Counted from the first letter of the stretch, positions 1-8,339 are shown. The stretch: DNA of 42,029 nt from Streptomyces oryzae (GCF_017676365.1 NZ_JADKMA010000040.1:1-42029); one strand, 5' to 3'. The notes: generated from the letters alone by a model not told the origin. Translations and numbers: made by a program.

Positions 1-1016
1 GGGACGTACTCCTGCACCACGCTGTCGGTGTCCCGGAAGGCGCGGAGCACTGCCGCCGTCCAGGTGTGCTCGTCCGTCTCGTGGCCCGCGACGAGCGGCC
101 CCGCGCCTGCGACGGCGCGCTTCAGGACGAACCGTTCGCGCTGGGCCAGCAGCAGCCCGGGGAGCTCCTGTTCGGTGCCGTGCCATTGGGTGCGGCCCGC
201 CAGGGAGAGCCGCGTCCAGGGCAGCCGGCGTTCCACCAGTGCCTGCTCGGCCCGTGTCATCCAGGGCAGCCCCTCGGAGACCAGCGCCAGCGCTCGCCGG
301 TCGGCCAGCAGCCCGCCGCTGAGGGTCGGCAGCAGCAGGAGCCCGGCGCGCTGCGCGTCGCGAACGGCGGCCGGGTGCACCGGCGCAGGACCGGTGCGGC
401 CTCGCTGCCGGGCGCTGCTCAGCAGGCCCATCGCATAGCGCGGGCTGCCCGGGCGGCCCAAGGCGCCGGGCAGCCCTCCGGGGCGCAGCACGTCGGCGGT
501 GAAGCCGCGCTGCCGCAGGTCGTGCACATCGTCGGCGTGGAAGCCGGGGCCGATCAGGGCCACGGCGCGGGGCAGCCCCCGGCGGGCGCATAACTCGGCG
601 AGCGCGTCGGCGCGTACGGCCCGCGGGTCGTAACCGAACAGCACCTCCTGGCCCCTCTCCAGGCCGTCGGCCGAGGCGAGCACCGCCCCGCCCCGCACAC
701 TGCCCAGCGTTGCGCTGGTGTCCAGCGCCACGAGCCACGGGCCCGACTCGCCGACCACGAAATCAGCGCCGGCCAGCATCGTGCAGCAGTCCGTCTCCGT
801 GCTCTCCAGCCCTGTGGGCGGCAGGTGGTCGGCCGGGTCGGCGCCCAGTGCGACCAGCCGTTCCGGCCAGGTCGGCGCCAGCGACAGCACCGCTCTGCGC
901 ACCAGTGCCAGCAACTTCGCCGCGACCTCGAACAGCTCGTCGTAGGAGTGCCGGGGCAGCACGAGCCTCCCGGCGGGCAGCGGGCGGGCGCCGGGCCGGT
1001 CGGGTGCCGCTCTCAC
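1..1016 (-). CDS. Circularly permuted ATP-grasp-like protein (3' end outside window)
   Basis: I translated this by hand from a GTG at 1016 leftwards; the frame stays open to the window edge (about 338 residues seen). The GTG overlaps the TGA of the upstream minus-strand gene, so the two are probably translationally coupled. Near the edge the protein has an FVLKRAVAGAG stretch followed by VVQEYVP, resembling the lysine/glycine-rich and acidic segments of circularly permuted ATP-grasp ligases. Such enzymes activate a carboxylate as acyl phosphate and join it to an amine or thiol. That function is inferred only, because the C-terminal part is missing. Codon 142 (bases 591-593) is a TTA leucine codon, suggesting dependence on the bldA tRNA. 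It could be a non-catalytic relative. Confidence 0.6.
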   Translation of the reverse strand, partial: MRAAPDRPGARPLPAGRLVLPRHSYDELFEVAAKLLALVRRAVLSLAPTWPERLVALGADPADHLPPTGLESTETDCCTMLAGADFVVGESGPWLVALDTSATLGSVRGGAVLASADGLERGQEVLFGYDPRAVRADALAELCARRGLPRAVALIGPGFHADDVHDLRQRGFTADVLRPGGLPGALGRPGSPRYAMGLLSSARQRGRTGPAPVHPAAVRDAQRAGLLLLPTLSGGLLADRRALALVSEGLPWMTRAEQALVERRLPWTRLSLAGRTQWHGTEQELPGLLLAQRERFVLKRAVAGAGPLVAGHETDEHTWTAAVLRAFRDTDSVVQEYV

Positions 1017-2479
1017 GGCCGCCGCCCGTGCGGGTCCAGTGCCCGGGTGACGGCGGCGTGCAGTTCGTCGACGGAGTCGGCGTACCGCGCCAGTGCGTCC
1101 GGCACCGGAGCGCGGCCCTCGTCGTCCGCGCCGTAGGAGCCGGTGCCGTGCACCACCACCTCCGGCTCGGTCAGCAGGCCCCGTTCCACGGCGTTCATCA
1201 CCCCCGTCAGCGTCATCACCAGCGACCACTCGGCCAGCCGCGCCGGGTCGGAGGGGAGCTCGATCCCCGCGGGGCGCAGCATGGCGCGTACGGACGGATA
1301 GCGGGCCAGGCACTCGTAGCGCGAGACGACGATCCCGTCGCCCCCGTGCGTGCGTACCAGCGCGCTGGTCGCGGGCGCGGTCGCCGGGGCGCGGGTGAAG
1401 AAGGTGGGCTCCAGGATCTCTTCGGGGGCGTGCGTGGTCCGCGGAAAGTGCGGGTCCGTGCTCGCGGGCGGCTGCAGGTGTACGCGGCGCGCCCGGTCGT
1501 ACCGATACGGCGGCACGCCCGCGCGGGAGAACGATCCGGTCAGCAGATGGAGCACCAGGTCGGGGGTGCGCAGCTGCTGCACCAGCAGATAGCGCGCCGG
1601 GCCTGCCGCTGCCGCACCGTCCGGGTCCACCAGTGTGCTGCCCAGCCGGTGGCCCAGCAGCCCCGATCCGGTGGCGACCGCCTGCGCGTGCACCCGCCCG
1701 GCGGCCGGAGCCGCACCCAGCGCTTTCCGTTCCACGAAAGCGCGCAGCGCGTCCACAGCGCGCTGGTCGACCGGATCGCGTACGTACCACAGCGCGCTGC
1801 CCGTACCGGTGCGCAGCGCGCTCGCCCGCTCCCGGCAGTAGTCGGCGGCCAGCTCGTGCACGGCACCGGGCTCCGAACCGTGGTAGACGACCAGCGGATT
1901 GCGGCGGCGCAGCTGCGGGTGCCGGGCCAGCGCCGAGTCCGCCACCTTGTGCCGCGAGCAGGCGGGCACCAGGCTGACGACCCGCACCTGGTCAGGCCCT
2001 GCCAGCCCGCACAACTGGGCGCGCAGTACGGCGTCGCGCAGCGCGGTGGCCAGATTGCCGGACGAGGGTGCCAGCAGCGTGACGGGCCGGCCGGTCGCCC
2101 GTGCGTGCTGCACGGCGCGCGCGACCATCACCAGCGCCCCGCCGGGCTGGACCTCACGCGCTCCAGGGCCGTGACACAGGTCGAGCAGGTGCAGCCTGGT
2201 ACCGCGGTAGTCGGGCAGCGGTACGACGCGTGCTGCCGCGGGGGCCAGATACGAGCGCAACTGGCCGTCGAGGGGCGGCAGATCGCCGTCCGGGGTGAAG
2301 GACGCCGGGTCCTGCGGATCGCCCGGTGCGGCGGCGGTCGCCTGCTCGTGCAGGGCACGGACGAGAGCGCGGACGGTCTCCCAGTGGTCGGCCAACGACT
2401 GTCCGGAGGGCGCCGGTTGACCGAGAGGGACGGCGAGGCCGGTGTCCGTGGCGCGTCTGGTGTGCGTGGTGAGAGTCAT
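1013..2479 (-). CDS. Unknown protein with a fold-type-II PLP-enzyme-like loop
   Basis: A 488-residue protein with an ATG start at 2479 preceded by a G-rich ribosome site. Residues 133-160 (VTLLAPSSGN onwards, Ser139-Asn142) resemble the phosphate-binding glycine loop of threonine-synthase or tryptophan-synthase-beta type enzymes. The lysine that normally binds PLP about 30 residues earlier is not visible: the matching stretch reads GPGAREVQPGG. It may therefore be a non-PLP or catalytically altered member of the fold. From memory it may match a Streptomyces domain of unknown function (DUF6002-like), which I cannot confirm. It overlaps the ATP-grasp-like gene by four bases and is divergent from the ALDH-like gene at 2700. 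The substrate is unknown. Confidence 0.6.
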   Translation of the reverse strand: MTLTTHTRRATDTGLAVPLGQPAPSGQSLADHWETVRALVRALHEQATAAAPGDPQDPASFTPDGDLPPLDGQLRSYLAPAAARVVPLPDYRGTRLHLLDLCHGPGAREVQPGGALVMVARAVQHARATGRPVTLLAPSSGNLATALRDAVLRAQLCGLAGPDQVRVVSLVPACSRHKVADSALARHPQLRRRNPLVVYHGSEPGAVHELAADYCRERASALRTGTGSALWYVRDPVDQRAVDALRAFVERKALGAAPAAGRVHAQAVATGSGLLGHRLGSTLVDPDGAAAAGPARYLLVQQLRTPDLVLHLLTGSFSRAGVPPYRYDRARRVHLQPPASTDPHFPRTTHAPEEILEPTFFTRAPATAPATSALVRTHGGDGIVVSRYECLARYPSVRAMLRPAGIELPSDPARLAEWSLVMTLTGVMNAVERGLLTEPEVVVHGTGSYGADDEGRAPVPDALARYADSVDELHAAVTRALDPHGRRP

Positions 2480-2550
2480 GGCTTGTCCCCCCTCGTGGCC
2501 GGCTCCGGTTCCGGATCGGCCCTCTCGACATCCCGCCCCTGCCTGCTTAT

Positions 2551-2562
2551 GGTGAAATCACC
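2551..2562. promoter_or_regulatory. Inverted repeat GGTGA-AA-TCACC in divergent promoter region
   Basis: The 220 bases between the divergent starts at 2479 and 2700 contain a locally AT-richer patch around 2545-2600. It holds an inverted repeat with 5-base arms and a 2-base centre, and a second partial copy, GGTGATTCCCC, begins at 2590. The position suits an operator controlling both directions. No cognate regulator is adjacent, so the operator role is inferred. Confidence 0.35.
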
Positions 2563-2699
2563 GTTACTGGTATGTCGTTGAAGTACATCGGTGATTCCCC
2601 GGAAATGCGACGGTGAGCCGCAGGAAAGGTAACCCGGTGGGGTCGAGGGCCGGTCGAAGCCGGTCGGAGCGAGCCCCGCCCGCGCCCGAGGAGTCGTCG

Positions 2700-3953
2700 A
2701 TGACCCAGCCCTCCATGCCCGTGCTGGAATCCGTCACCCGCACCTGGCCCGACCTCGAGGCCGCGCACGAGAGGGCCACGGACGCCGGTGCCGCGCTGCT
2801 GCGCAGCCGTACCGAACTGCTGAGCGTGCTCACCCGGCTGGCCACCTATGCCAGCGCCCGTGACGAACTGCTGCGCTCGCTGCGCGCGGTGGCCGGAGCA
2901 CCCTGGGAGCTGGCCCGTACGGGGGTGCCGCAGCTGTCCCGGATCTCCGTCGTGCTCCCGCAGCACTCCGCCCTCTACTCCTACGTCCGCGACTGCCTGG
3001 TGCCCGCGCTCTACTGCGACGAGGTGGTGGTGCGGCCCACGCCCCGGATCCGGGAGACCGCCTGCGCGGTGCACCAGATCATCAGCCGCGGGCTGGACCC
3101 GCAGCTGGCTTCGCGCATCCGCTTCACCGACGCCGCCGAGAGCGACTTCATGCCCGTATGCGCCGAGTCCGACGCCGTCGTCCACACCGGCTCCGTCGAG
3201 GCCGGCAACCGGCTGATGACCGGGATCGGCGACGCGCCGCTCTTCCTCTTCTCCGGGCCCGCGCCCAACCCGCTGATCGTCGGCCCGCGCACCGAACCGG
3301 CAGCGGCCTGCCGCACCGTGCTGCGCGCCCGGCTGTACAACTCCGGGCAGGACCGGCGCTGTCCCGATGTGCTGTTCGTCCACCGGCTGCGGCTGAACGC
3401 GCTGGTCGAGCAGTTGCGCGCCGAGCTGTCCGTGCTGACGGTCGGTGCCCGCGGCTGGCCGGACGCCGTCCTGACCGCGCTCGCCTACGGGGAGGCCGTG
3501 GAGGGTGCGGCCCGCTTCCTCGCCGCACATACCGACCGGTTGGTCACCGGTGGCGGTACCGACCCGGAGCGGATGCAGATCGAGCCGTCGCTGCTGGTCT
3601 TCGACGAGGACCCCGGCTTCCACCCGCCCGCGCTGGCGGGGCCGCTGTTCTGCGTCGTCCCCTACGAGGACCCCGAGTTGCTGCGCGAGTGGGCGCGTAA
3701 TCCACGGGAGTTGGAGCGAGGGATGTACGCGTCGGTGCTGGGCGAGCCGCGGTTAACGGGCCGCACCCTCGGTACGGCCGTCGTGCTCCGGGACGGCACG
3801 CCCTTCGACGTCGAGGACGGCAACCAGCCGTGCGGCGGGTACGGGGTGCACGCGAGTGGTGTGCGCCGTGAAGGGGTGCTTCTGGGGAGGCCGCTGCTGC
3901 TTTCGCGGGAAGCCGCGCAGCAGCGTTCCGTGATCACGGGGCCGCTGCGGTAG
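2700..3953 (+). CDS. Aldehyde dehydrogenase/acyl-CoA reductase-like protein, altered active site
   Basis: The frame is open from a GTG at 2613, but the ATG at 2700 follows GAGGAG (2688-2693) at six bases, so I start there (417 residues). The segment YNSGQDRRCPD near residues 214-223 aligns with the NxGQxC active-site motif of aldehyde dehydrogenases. The canonical cysteine position is Arg219, and a cysteine sits two residues later at 221. The usual general-base glutamate region (ELGG) reads FSGPAPNPLIV, so the Glu is missing, as in some acyl-CoA reductases. Function is therefore uncertain: acyl reductase, altered dehydrogenase or pseudoenzyme. Codon 352 (3753-3755) is TTA. The cyclase gene follows 87 bases downstream. 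Confidence 0.7.
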   Translation: MTQPSMPVLESVTRTWPDLEAAHERATDAGAALLRSRTELLSVLTRLATYASARDELLRSLRAVAGAPWELARTGVPQLSRISVVLPQHSALYSYVRDCLVPALYCDEVVVRPTPRIRETACAVHQIISRGLDPQLASRIRFTDAAESDFMPVCAESDAVVHTGSVEAGNRLMTGIGDAPLFLFSGPAPNPLIVGPRTEPAAACRTVLRARLYNSGQDRRCPDVLFVHRLRLNALVEQLRAELSVLTVGARGWPDAVLTALAYGEAVEGAARFLAAHTDRLVTGGGTDPERMQIEPSLLVFDEDPGFHPPALAGPLFCVVPYEDPELLREWARNPRELERGMYASVLGEPRLTGRTLGTAVVLRDGTPFDVEDGNQPCGGYGVHASGVRREGVLLGRPLLLSREAAQQRSVITGPLR

Positions 3954-4040
3954 GTCCGCTTCGGGGCGCGGTCGAGTGGGGCTGTAGAGGGCGCTGGCAC
4001 GCTGCGCTGGAGGCGAACACCTTCCCGAAGGAGGCCGACG

Positions 4041-4379
4041 GTGGCACACCGGACGCTCATTGTGGCGCGGATGGAGCCGGGCAAGGCCGACTCCATCGCG
4101 CGGATCTTCGAGGAGTCGGACGGGACCGAACTGCCCCACATGGTGGGGGTGGCGCGGCGGACGCTCTTCACCTTCCACGACCTGTACTTCCACCTCGTCG
4201 AGGCGGACGAGGACATCACCCCCAACCTCTACCGCGCCCGCAGCCACCCCCTCTACGACGACATCAACACCCGCCTCGCGCAGTGCGTGTCGCCCTACGA
4301 CCCGAACTGGCAGGAGCCCAAGGACGCGATGGCCAACCCGTTCTACGTATGGACGAAAGACGGAGGGAGGATCCAGTGA
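4041..4379 (+). CDS. TcmI-family polyketide cyclase
   Basis: A 112-residue protein with a GTG start six bases after AAGGAGG (4028-4034). It has the dimeric alpha-beta-barrel pattern of TcmI-type cyclases, which close later rings of an ACP-released or ACP-bound aromatic polyketide. Asp27, Arg40 and His51 fall at the positions I recall as active-site residues of TcmI; His26 of TcmI is Ser here, with His33 nearby. The stop overlaps the GTG of the ACP gene, so the two are translationally coupled. Relatives occur in tetracenomycin and pentangular polyphenol clusters such as pradimicin. The family is clear; the ring it closes is inferred. Confidence 0.9.
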   Translation: MAHRTLIVARMEPGKADSIARIFEESDGTELPHMVGVARRTLFTFHDLYFHLVEADEDITPNLYRARSHPLYDDINTRLAQCVSPYDPNWQEPKDAMANPFYVWTKDGGRIQ

Positions 4380-4636
4380 GCGAGTTCACCCAGCGCGAGC
4401 TGGCCGAGAAGCTGCTGGAGTGCGCGGGCGAGGCCGAGGACGTCGACATCACCGACGAGGCGGCCCTGGACGTGCCGTTCCTCGAACTCGGCTACGACTC
4501 GCTCGCGCTGCTCCAGGTGACCGGGGTCATCAAGCGCGAGTACGGCGTCGAACTGTCCGACGACGCCGTGGTGGAGGCGGAGACGCCGCGGCTGCTGCTC
4601 AAGATGATCAACGCCAACCTGTCCGATGCGGCATGA
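4376..4636 (+). CDS. Acyl carrier protein of the type II PKS
   Basis: The frame is open further upstream, but the GTG at 4376 overlaps the cyclase stop and follows GGAGGGAGG (4362-4370), giving an 86-residue protein of normal ACP size. The LGYDSLALL motif places the phosphopantetheine-bearing serine at residue 42. It carries the growing poly-beta-ketone chain for the ketosynthase and chain-length factor. It is the only ACP in the window and lies about 9 kb from KS-alpha/CLF, whereas type II minimal PKS genes usually sit as KS-alpha, CLF, ACP. It overlaps the ketoreductase gene by four bases (ATGA). No phosphopantetheinyl transferase is present, so a genomic one must act. Confidence 0.93.
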   Translation: MSEFTQRELAEKLLECAGEAEDVDITDEAALDVPFLELGYDSLALLQVTGVIKREYGVELSDDAVVEAETPRLLLKMINANLSDAA

Positions 4637-5412
4637 GCGCCGCCGCCGGTACGGGAACCGGTGTGCTGCCCGAGCCGGGGCTCGCGGGCAAGCGGGTCCT
4701 GGTCACGGGCGGCACCCGGGGCATCGGCCGTACCACGGTCCTGGCCTTCGCCGAGGCGGGCGCCCGCCTGGTCGTCGCCCACCGCACGGCCGGTGACGAG
4801 GCGCGCACCCTGGCCGAGGCGCTGGCAGCCATCGGCGCCGATCATCACCTGGTGCGCGCCGACGTCACCGAGTCGCGGGACGCCGCCCGGCTCGCCGAGG
4901 AGTGCAGGACGCACCTGGGCGGCCTGGACGTGCTGGTCAACAACGTCGGCGTCGACGGGCACAGCAAGTTCGCCGACCTGGACGAGACCGAGTGGCACCG
5001 GCTGATGGACTCCAACGTCACCTCCGCCTATCTGGTCACCCGGGCAGTGCACGAACTGCTGGCGGACGGCGCCTCGATCGTCAACGTCGGCGCCTCGGTC
5101 GCCCTGCGGGGGCGGGCCCTTGGCACTCACTACTCCGCCTCCAAGGCGGCGCTGGTCGGCTTCGGACGGGCGCTGTGCAAGGAGGTCGGCAGCCGGGGCA
5201 TCCGCGTCAACACCGTGGCCCCCGGCGTCACCGCGACCGAGGACGAGCCGGGCGCGGGGCTGCCGCCCCAACTCGTCGAACGCCTCGCCGGAATGACGGC
5301 ACTGGGCCGCCTGGGTACGGCGGCGGACGTGGCGGGCGCGGTCCTCTACCTCGCGGGTGACACCTCCCGCTACATCACCGGCGCCACGCTCACAGTCGAT
5401 GGAGGAATCTGA
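4633..5412 (+). CDS. Polyketide ketoreductase (SDR family), copy 1
   Basis: A 259-residue classical short-chain dehydrogenase/reductase. TGGTRGIG at 25-32 binds NADPH, NNVG is at 103-106, and Ser155, Tyr167 and Lys171 form the catalytic set. The ATG overlaps the ACP stop. SDR ketoreductases of this type reduce one carbonyl of the nascent chain or a later quinone/phenol ring in type II pathways. Coupling to ACP and cyclase genes supports a direct role in assembly. A second ketoreductase occurs at 17322; which carbonyl each one reduces cannot be read from sequence. The motif NNVG replaces the commoner NNAG, a mild deviation. Confidence 0.9.
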   Translation: MSAAAGTGTGVLPEPGLAGKRVLVTGGTRGIGRTTVLAFAEAGARLVVAHRTAGDEARTLAEALAAIGADHHLVRADVTESRDAARLAEECRTHLGGLDVLVNNVGVDGHSKFADLDETEWHRLMDSNVTSAYLVTRAVHELLADGASIVNVGASVALRGRALGTHYSASKAALVGFGRALCKEVGSRGIRVNTVAPGVTATEDEPGAGLPPQLVERLAGMTALGRLGTAADVAGAVLYLAGDTSRYITGATLTVDGGI

Positions 5413-5792
5413 TGCCCTACGCGGCCATCACCTACCGGGTCAAGCCCGGCCACGAGGAGGAGATCGCGGAGATCTTCGCCAACTTCAAGCGCGTCGACAC
5501 CCCCGATCTGACCGGCGACGACGGTCAGGCGGCCGGACGGCTGCTGGGCACCGGCGTGTTCATCAAGGACGACGTGATGGTGCGCGTCATCCACTACGAG
5601 GGCGACTTCGCTGCGGTCGGCAAGCACATGGCACAGCAGAAGGGCGTGCACATCCTGGAGGAGAAGCTTCAGCCCTACCTCGCCGAGGAGCGCGACACCT
5701 CATCGCCGGCGGCCTTCGCCGCCTACTTCCGCGACGCCACCATGCGGTCCGTCGCCCAGCTGACCGTGGACACGCACCCCGCCGGGAGCTGA
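5412..5792 (+). CDS. SchA/CurD-like polyketide protein, copy 1
   Basis: A 126-residue protein starting MPYAAITYRVKPG, with an ATG that shares one base with the ketoreductase stop (TGATG). It resembles the SchA/CurD-like family found in spore-pigment (whiE, sch, cur) and pentangular polyphenol clusters. These small alpha-beta-barrel proteins are associated with cyclisation or oxidation of long-chain aromatic polyketides, but their exact reaction is poorly defined. It clearly shares ancestry with the protein at 12755-13126: both have MP(Y/F)AAITY, an E(I)xEIFxNF segment and VFI(K/R)DD. It sits in a tightly packed operon with cyclase, ACP, ketoreductase and a DUF1772 protein. Confidence 0.85.
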   Translation: MPYAAITYRVKPGHEEEIAEIFANFKRVDTPDLTGDDGQAAGRLLGTGVFIKDDVMVRVIHYEGDFAAVGKHMAQQKGVHILEEKLQPYLAEERDTSSPAAFAAYFRDATMRSVAQLTVDTHPAGS

Positions 5793-5795
5793 CCG

Positions 5796-6257
5796 ATGCG
5801 GGTGGACGCTGTCCTCGGGGTGGCCGTTCTCCTCGGCAGCGGCGTCACGGCGGGGGTCCTCTTCGCCGTGGCGCTCAGCGTGCTGCCTGCGCTGTTCGCC
5901 ATGGAGACGGGCACCTATGTGCATGCGCACAAGCTGCTGGGCCGCAACTGGGACCCCACCATGCCGGTTGTCGTGCTGAGCTCCACCGTGCTCGCCGCGG
6001 TCCTCGCCTTCGCGGCCGACGGCACCGTGCCCCGCACCCTTTTCGCCGTCGCTGCCGTGCTGCTGCTGGGCGTCTCCGCGGTCTCCCACCTGTGCAACGT
6101 GCCCATCAACCGGCGGGTCAAGGCCGTGGCGGACCCCACGGCCCTGCCGGACGACTGGGAAGACCCCCGCCCCCTGTGGCGCCGCTGGCACATGTTGCGC
6201 ACCGCGCTTTCTCTTGTCGCCCTGGTGCTCAATGCCGCGGCTGTAGCTTGCGGCTAG
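5796..6257 (+). CDS. DUF1772/anthrone-oxygenase-like membrane protein, copy 1
   Basis: A 153-residue protein with four hydrophobic segments (approximately 8-30, 48-68, 74-94 and 134-152). It carries the family signature YVHAHKLLGRNWDPTMP early on and NVPINRRVKA followed by WRRWHMLRT late. This matches the DUF1772 family, which includes anthrone oxygenases that convert an anthrone to an anthraquinone in fungal and bacterial aromatic pathways. It starts three bases after the SchA/CurD gene and ends the first polyketide operon. A paralogue is at 16835-17296. An oxidative role on a hydroxyanthracene-like ring is plausible; it could instead assist another oxygenase. Confidence 0.85.
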   Translation: MRVDAVLGVAVLLGSGVTAGVLFAVALSVLPALFAMETGTYVHAHKLLGRNWDPTMPVVVLSSTVLAAVLAFAADGTVPRTLFAVAAVLLLGVSAVSHLCNVPINRRVKAVADPTALPDDWEDPRPLWRRWHMLRTALSLVALVLNAAAVACG

Positions 6258-6260
6258 CCA

Positions 6261-6340
6261 TCAGGGGCGCGGGGAACTGCGCGAGCAACCACAACCCCAC
6301 CCGCAGTCCGCAAACAACAGCCAGTGGCACCCCCTCATCG
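6261..6340 (-). repeat. Intergenic repeat copy A (minus orientation)
   Basis: This is one of four copies of a roughly 80-base element in the window. Its 21-base core lies at 6263-6283 and reads, on the minus strand, as the same sequence as the cores at 30561-30581 and 41995-42015. It begins just after the minus-strand stop of the flavin oxidase, so relative to that gene it has the same orientation and position as the other copies have to theirs. A transcript-end role is inferred. Confidence 0.85.
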
Positions 6341-6342
6341 AA

Positions 6343-7500
6343 TCAAGAAAGAGGGCGCCCACTCATCACCGCGAGACTCTCATCGCGGATCGGGTGGGAC
6401 ATGTCGCGGTCGGGGCGATAGGGAGCCAGCTCGGAAACGGGGCCGAAGCCCGTGATCTCCCGCGCGGCAAGAGCGCCCAGCAGCGGTGCGAGGGTGACCC
6501 CACTGTGCGTGACGATGGTGTACAGACCAGGAACCTGCCGATGCGGGCCGACCAGGGGAAGCCCGTCTTCTGGCACGGGCCGGACCCCGATCCGCGTACC
6601 GGACAAAGCGCGGAACGCGGGCAACACCGCGGAGCACCGCCTGAGAAGGTCAACCTCAGGCGGCACCGAAGCCTCTGCAGAGGGAGCCAGCACCGCATCC
6701 AGAGGCCAAGAGATCGCACAGGCCCGGTTCCCCGGCGCGGGCCGCAGATCCACTCCCGGCGTCGCGACGATGGCCCGCAACGGCTCGGCCAGCGGCGTGG
6801 ACTCACCAACCAGCCCGGGAATCTGCCGCAACGGCAACCGCAGACCGGCCAGTTCGGCGATACGCCCCGCGTCGGGCCCCGCGCAGTTGACGACATGGTC
6901 GGCCCCGAACCGCCGGCCGCGCGCCTCTGCTCCCCGTACCCGCCCACCGCCGTCCATCAGCAGCGCGGTGACGGGAGTGTCGTAGCGAATGTCGGCGCCC
7001 AGCGCCGCGGCCCGGTCGAGCAGCGCACGGGCGAGGAGCGGCGCGTCGTACCAGGCCGCTTCGTCGTGCACGACGAGCTCGGACGCCTCGCACGCCGCCG
7101 GATCGACTCCGGGCGCCAGCGTGCGCAGCTCGCCCGGGTCGGCGGTGCGGCAGGGGTGCCCCCACCCGGCGAGCCGCGCGGCCCGCACCCGCAGGGTGCG
7201 CTGCTCCTCCTCGGTGTGCCCCCACTGGACGAGCGGCGCGGAGTGCCGCCACCCCGCGGTCCCGCCCTGATCGCGTATCTCGGCCTCCAGTTCACGATGG
7301 AGCGCGGCGCTGCGCTGGTTGAGCAGGAAGTAGGAGTGCGGGGTCTTCAGATGGGTGACATCGATGGAGAAGGTGGCGCTCGAGGTGCCCGGCGCACGGC
7401 CTGCGGCCTCGAGCACGGTGACGTCTACGCCTGCTTCGGCGAGCCGGTGCGCGGTGGCGGCGCCGATGACTCCGGCGCCGATGACGACGGCTCGGGACAT
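6343..7500 (-). CDS. DAO-family FAD-dependent oxidoreductase
   Basis: A 385-residue protein starting at the ATG at 7500 (GGGAG seven bases upstream). An alternative ATG at 7563 would overlap the ABC ATPase gene and lacks support. GAGVIG at 8-13 and Glu31 form the FAD-binding beta-alpha-beta unit. The overall layout, with NCAGPDAGRIAELAG in the middle and GVRPVPEDGLPLVG then THSGVTLAP near the end, is typical of D-amino-acid/glycine/sarcosine-type oxidases. It is the last gene of a minus-strand operon with an amino-acid-type ABC importer, suggesting uptake and oxidation of an amino acid or amine. It may supply a pathway precursor or simply be a catabolic insertion. Confidence 0.85.
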   Translation of the reverse strand: MSRAVVIGAGVIGAATAHRLAEAGVDVTVLEAAGRAPGTSSATFSIDVTHLKTPHSYFLLNQRSAALHRELEAEIRDQGGTAGWRHSAPLVQWGHTEEEQRTLRVRAARLAGWGHPCRTADPGELRTLAPGVDPAACEASELVVHDEAAWYDAPLLARALLDRAAALGADIRYDTPVTALLMDGGGRVRGAEARGRRFGADHVVNCAGPDAGRIAELAGLRLPLRQIPGLVGESTPLAEPLRAIVATPGVDLRPAPGNRACAISWPLDAVLAPSAEASVPPEVDLLRRCSAVLPAFRALSGTRIGVRPVPEDGLPLVGPHRQVPGLYTIVTHSGVTLAPLLGALAAREITGFGPVSELAPYRPDRDMSHPIRDESLAVMSGRPLS

Positions 7501-7559
7501 GACGGAACTCCCTTGGGGGGTGGCGGTTTCGAGAGAAGACGGGTCCGGGAGAAGACGGG

Positions 7560-8339
7560 TCACAGGACCTTGCTGAGGAAGGCGCGGGTGCGCTCATGGC
7601 GCGGAGCGCCCAGTACATCCGCGGGCCGGCCGGTCTCGACGACGACTCCGTCGTCCATGAACACCAGCGAGTCGCCGACCTCCCGCGCGAAGCCCATCTC
7701 GTGGGTGACGACGACCATGGTCATCCCGTCCTCGGCGAGCGCCCGCATCACCTCCAGCACCTCGCCGACCAGTTCGGGGTCGAGCGCCGAGGTGGGCTCG
7801 TCGAACAGCATCAGCTCGGGCTCCATCGCCAGGGCACGGGCGATGGCGACCCGCTGCTGCTGGCCGCCGGAGAGCTGCGCGGGATAGCTCCCCTTCTTGT
7901 CGGCCAGCCCGACGCGGTCGAGCAGTTCGACACCGCGGGCCCTGGCCTTCTCCTTCGGCTCCCTGCGGACCTGGACGGGAGCCTCGGTGACGTTCTCCAG
8001 CGCGGTCATGTGCGGGAAGAGGTTGAAGCGCTGGAAGACCATGCCGATGCCCTGGCGGCGCCGGGCGACGGCCTTCTCGCTCAGCTCGTGCAGCTTCCCG
8101 TCCCGCTCCTCGTAGCCGACGAGTTCGTCGCGTACGTACAGCCGGCCGCGGTCGATGGTCTCCAGGTGGTTGATGCAGCGCAGGAAGGTGGACTTGCCAG
8201 ATCCTGACGGGCCGACCAGGCACATCACCTCGCCGGGGGAGACGGTCAGGTCGATGCCCTTGAGCACTTCGGTACGGCCGAAGCTCTTGTGCACGCTCTC
8301 GGCTCTGATCACCGGGGCCGATGTGGTCGTGGTCGTCAA
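7560..8339 (-). CDS. Polar amino-acid ABC transporter, ATP-binding protein
   Basis: A 259-residue ABC ATPase of the GlnQ/HisP type. Walker [10 protein letters not shown] is at 43-51, the LSGGQ signature at 156-160 and Walker B LMLFDE at 176-181. The start appears to be TTG at 8339, eight bases after GAGGAG and overlapping the permease stop. It powers import of a polar amino acid or related compound together with the permease at 8336 and the binding protein at 9268. Such ATPases usually act as a homodimer on the cytoplasmic face. The substrate is not deducible, but the downstream DAO oxidase suggests it is then oxidised. Confidence 0.93.
   Translation of the reverse strand: MTTTTTSAPVIRAESVHKSFGRTEVLKGIDLTVSPGEVMCLVGPSGSGKSTFLRCINHLETIDRGRLYVRDELVGYEERDGKLHELSEKAVARRRQGIGMVFQRFNLFPHMTALENVTEAPVQVRREPKEKARARGVELLDRVGLADKKGSYPAQLSGGQQQRVAIARALAMEPELMLFDEPTSALDPELVGEVLEVMRALAEDGMTMVVVTHEMGFAREVGDSLVFMDDGVVVETGRPADVLGAPRHERTRAFLSKVL

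Noticed and set aside
1013..2479. Tryptophan synthase beta subunit partner for the TrpA-like gene
   Set aside because: The PLP-binding lysine is not visible, and it lies about 20 kb from the TrpA-like gene on an overlapping gene pair of different character.
710..2581. Long open frame (about 620 codons) on the plus strand opposite the PLP-like gene
   Set aside because: The frame is proline/arginine-rich with no domain, and is the antisense shadow of a codon-biased GC-rich gene on the minus strand.
2613..2699. GTG at 2613 as the start of the ALDH-like protein
   Set aside because: The extra 29 residues are basic and low-complexity, and the ATG at 2700 has a well-placed GAGGAG site.
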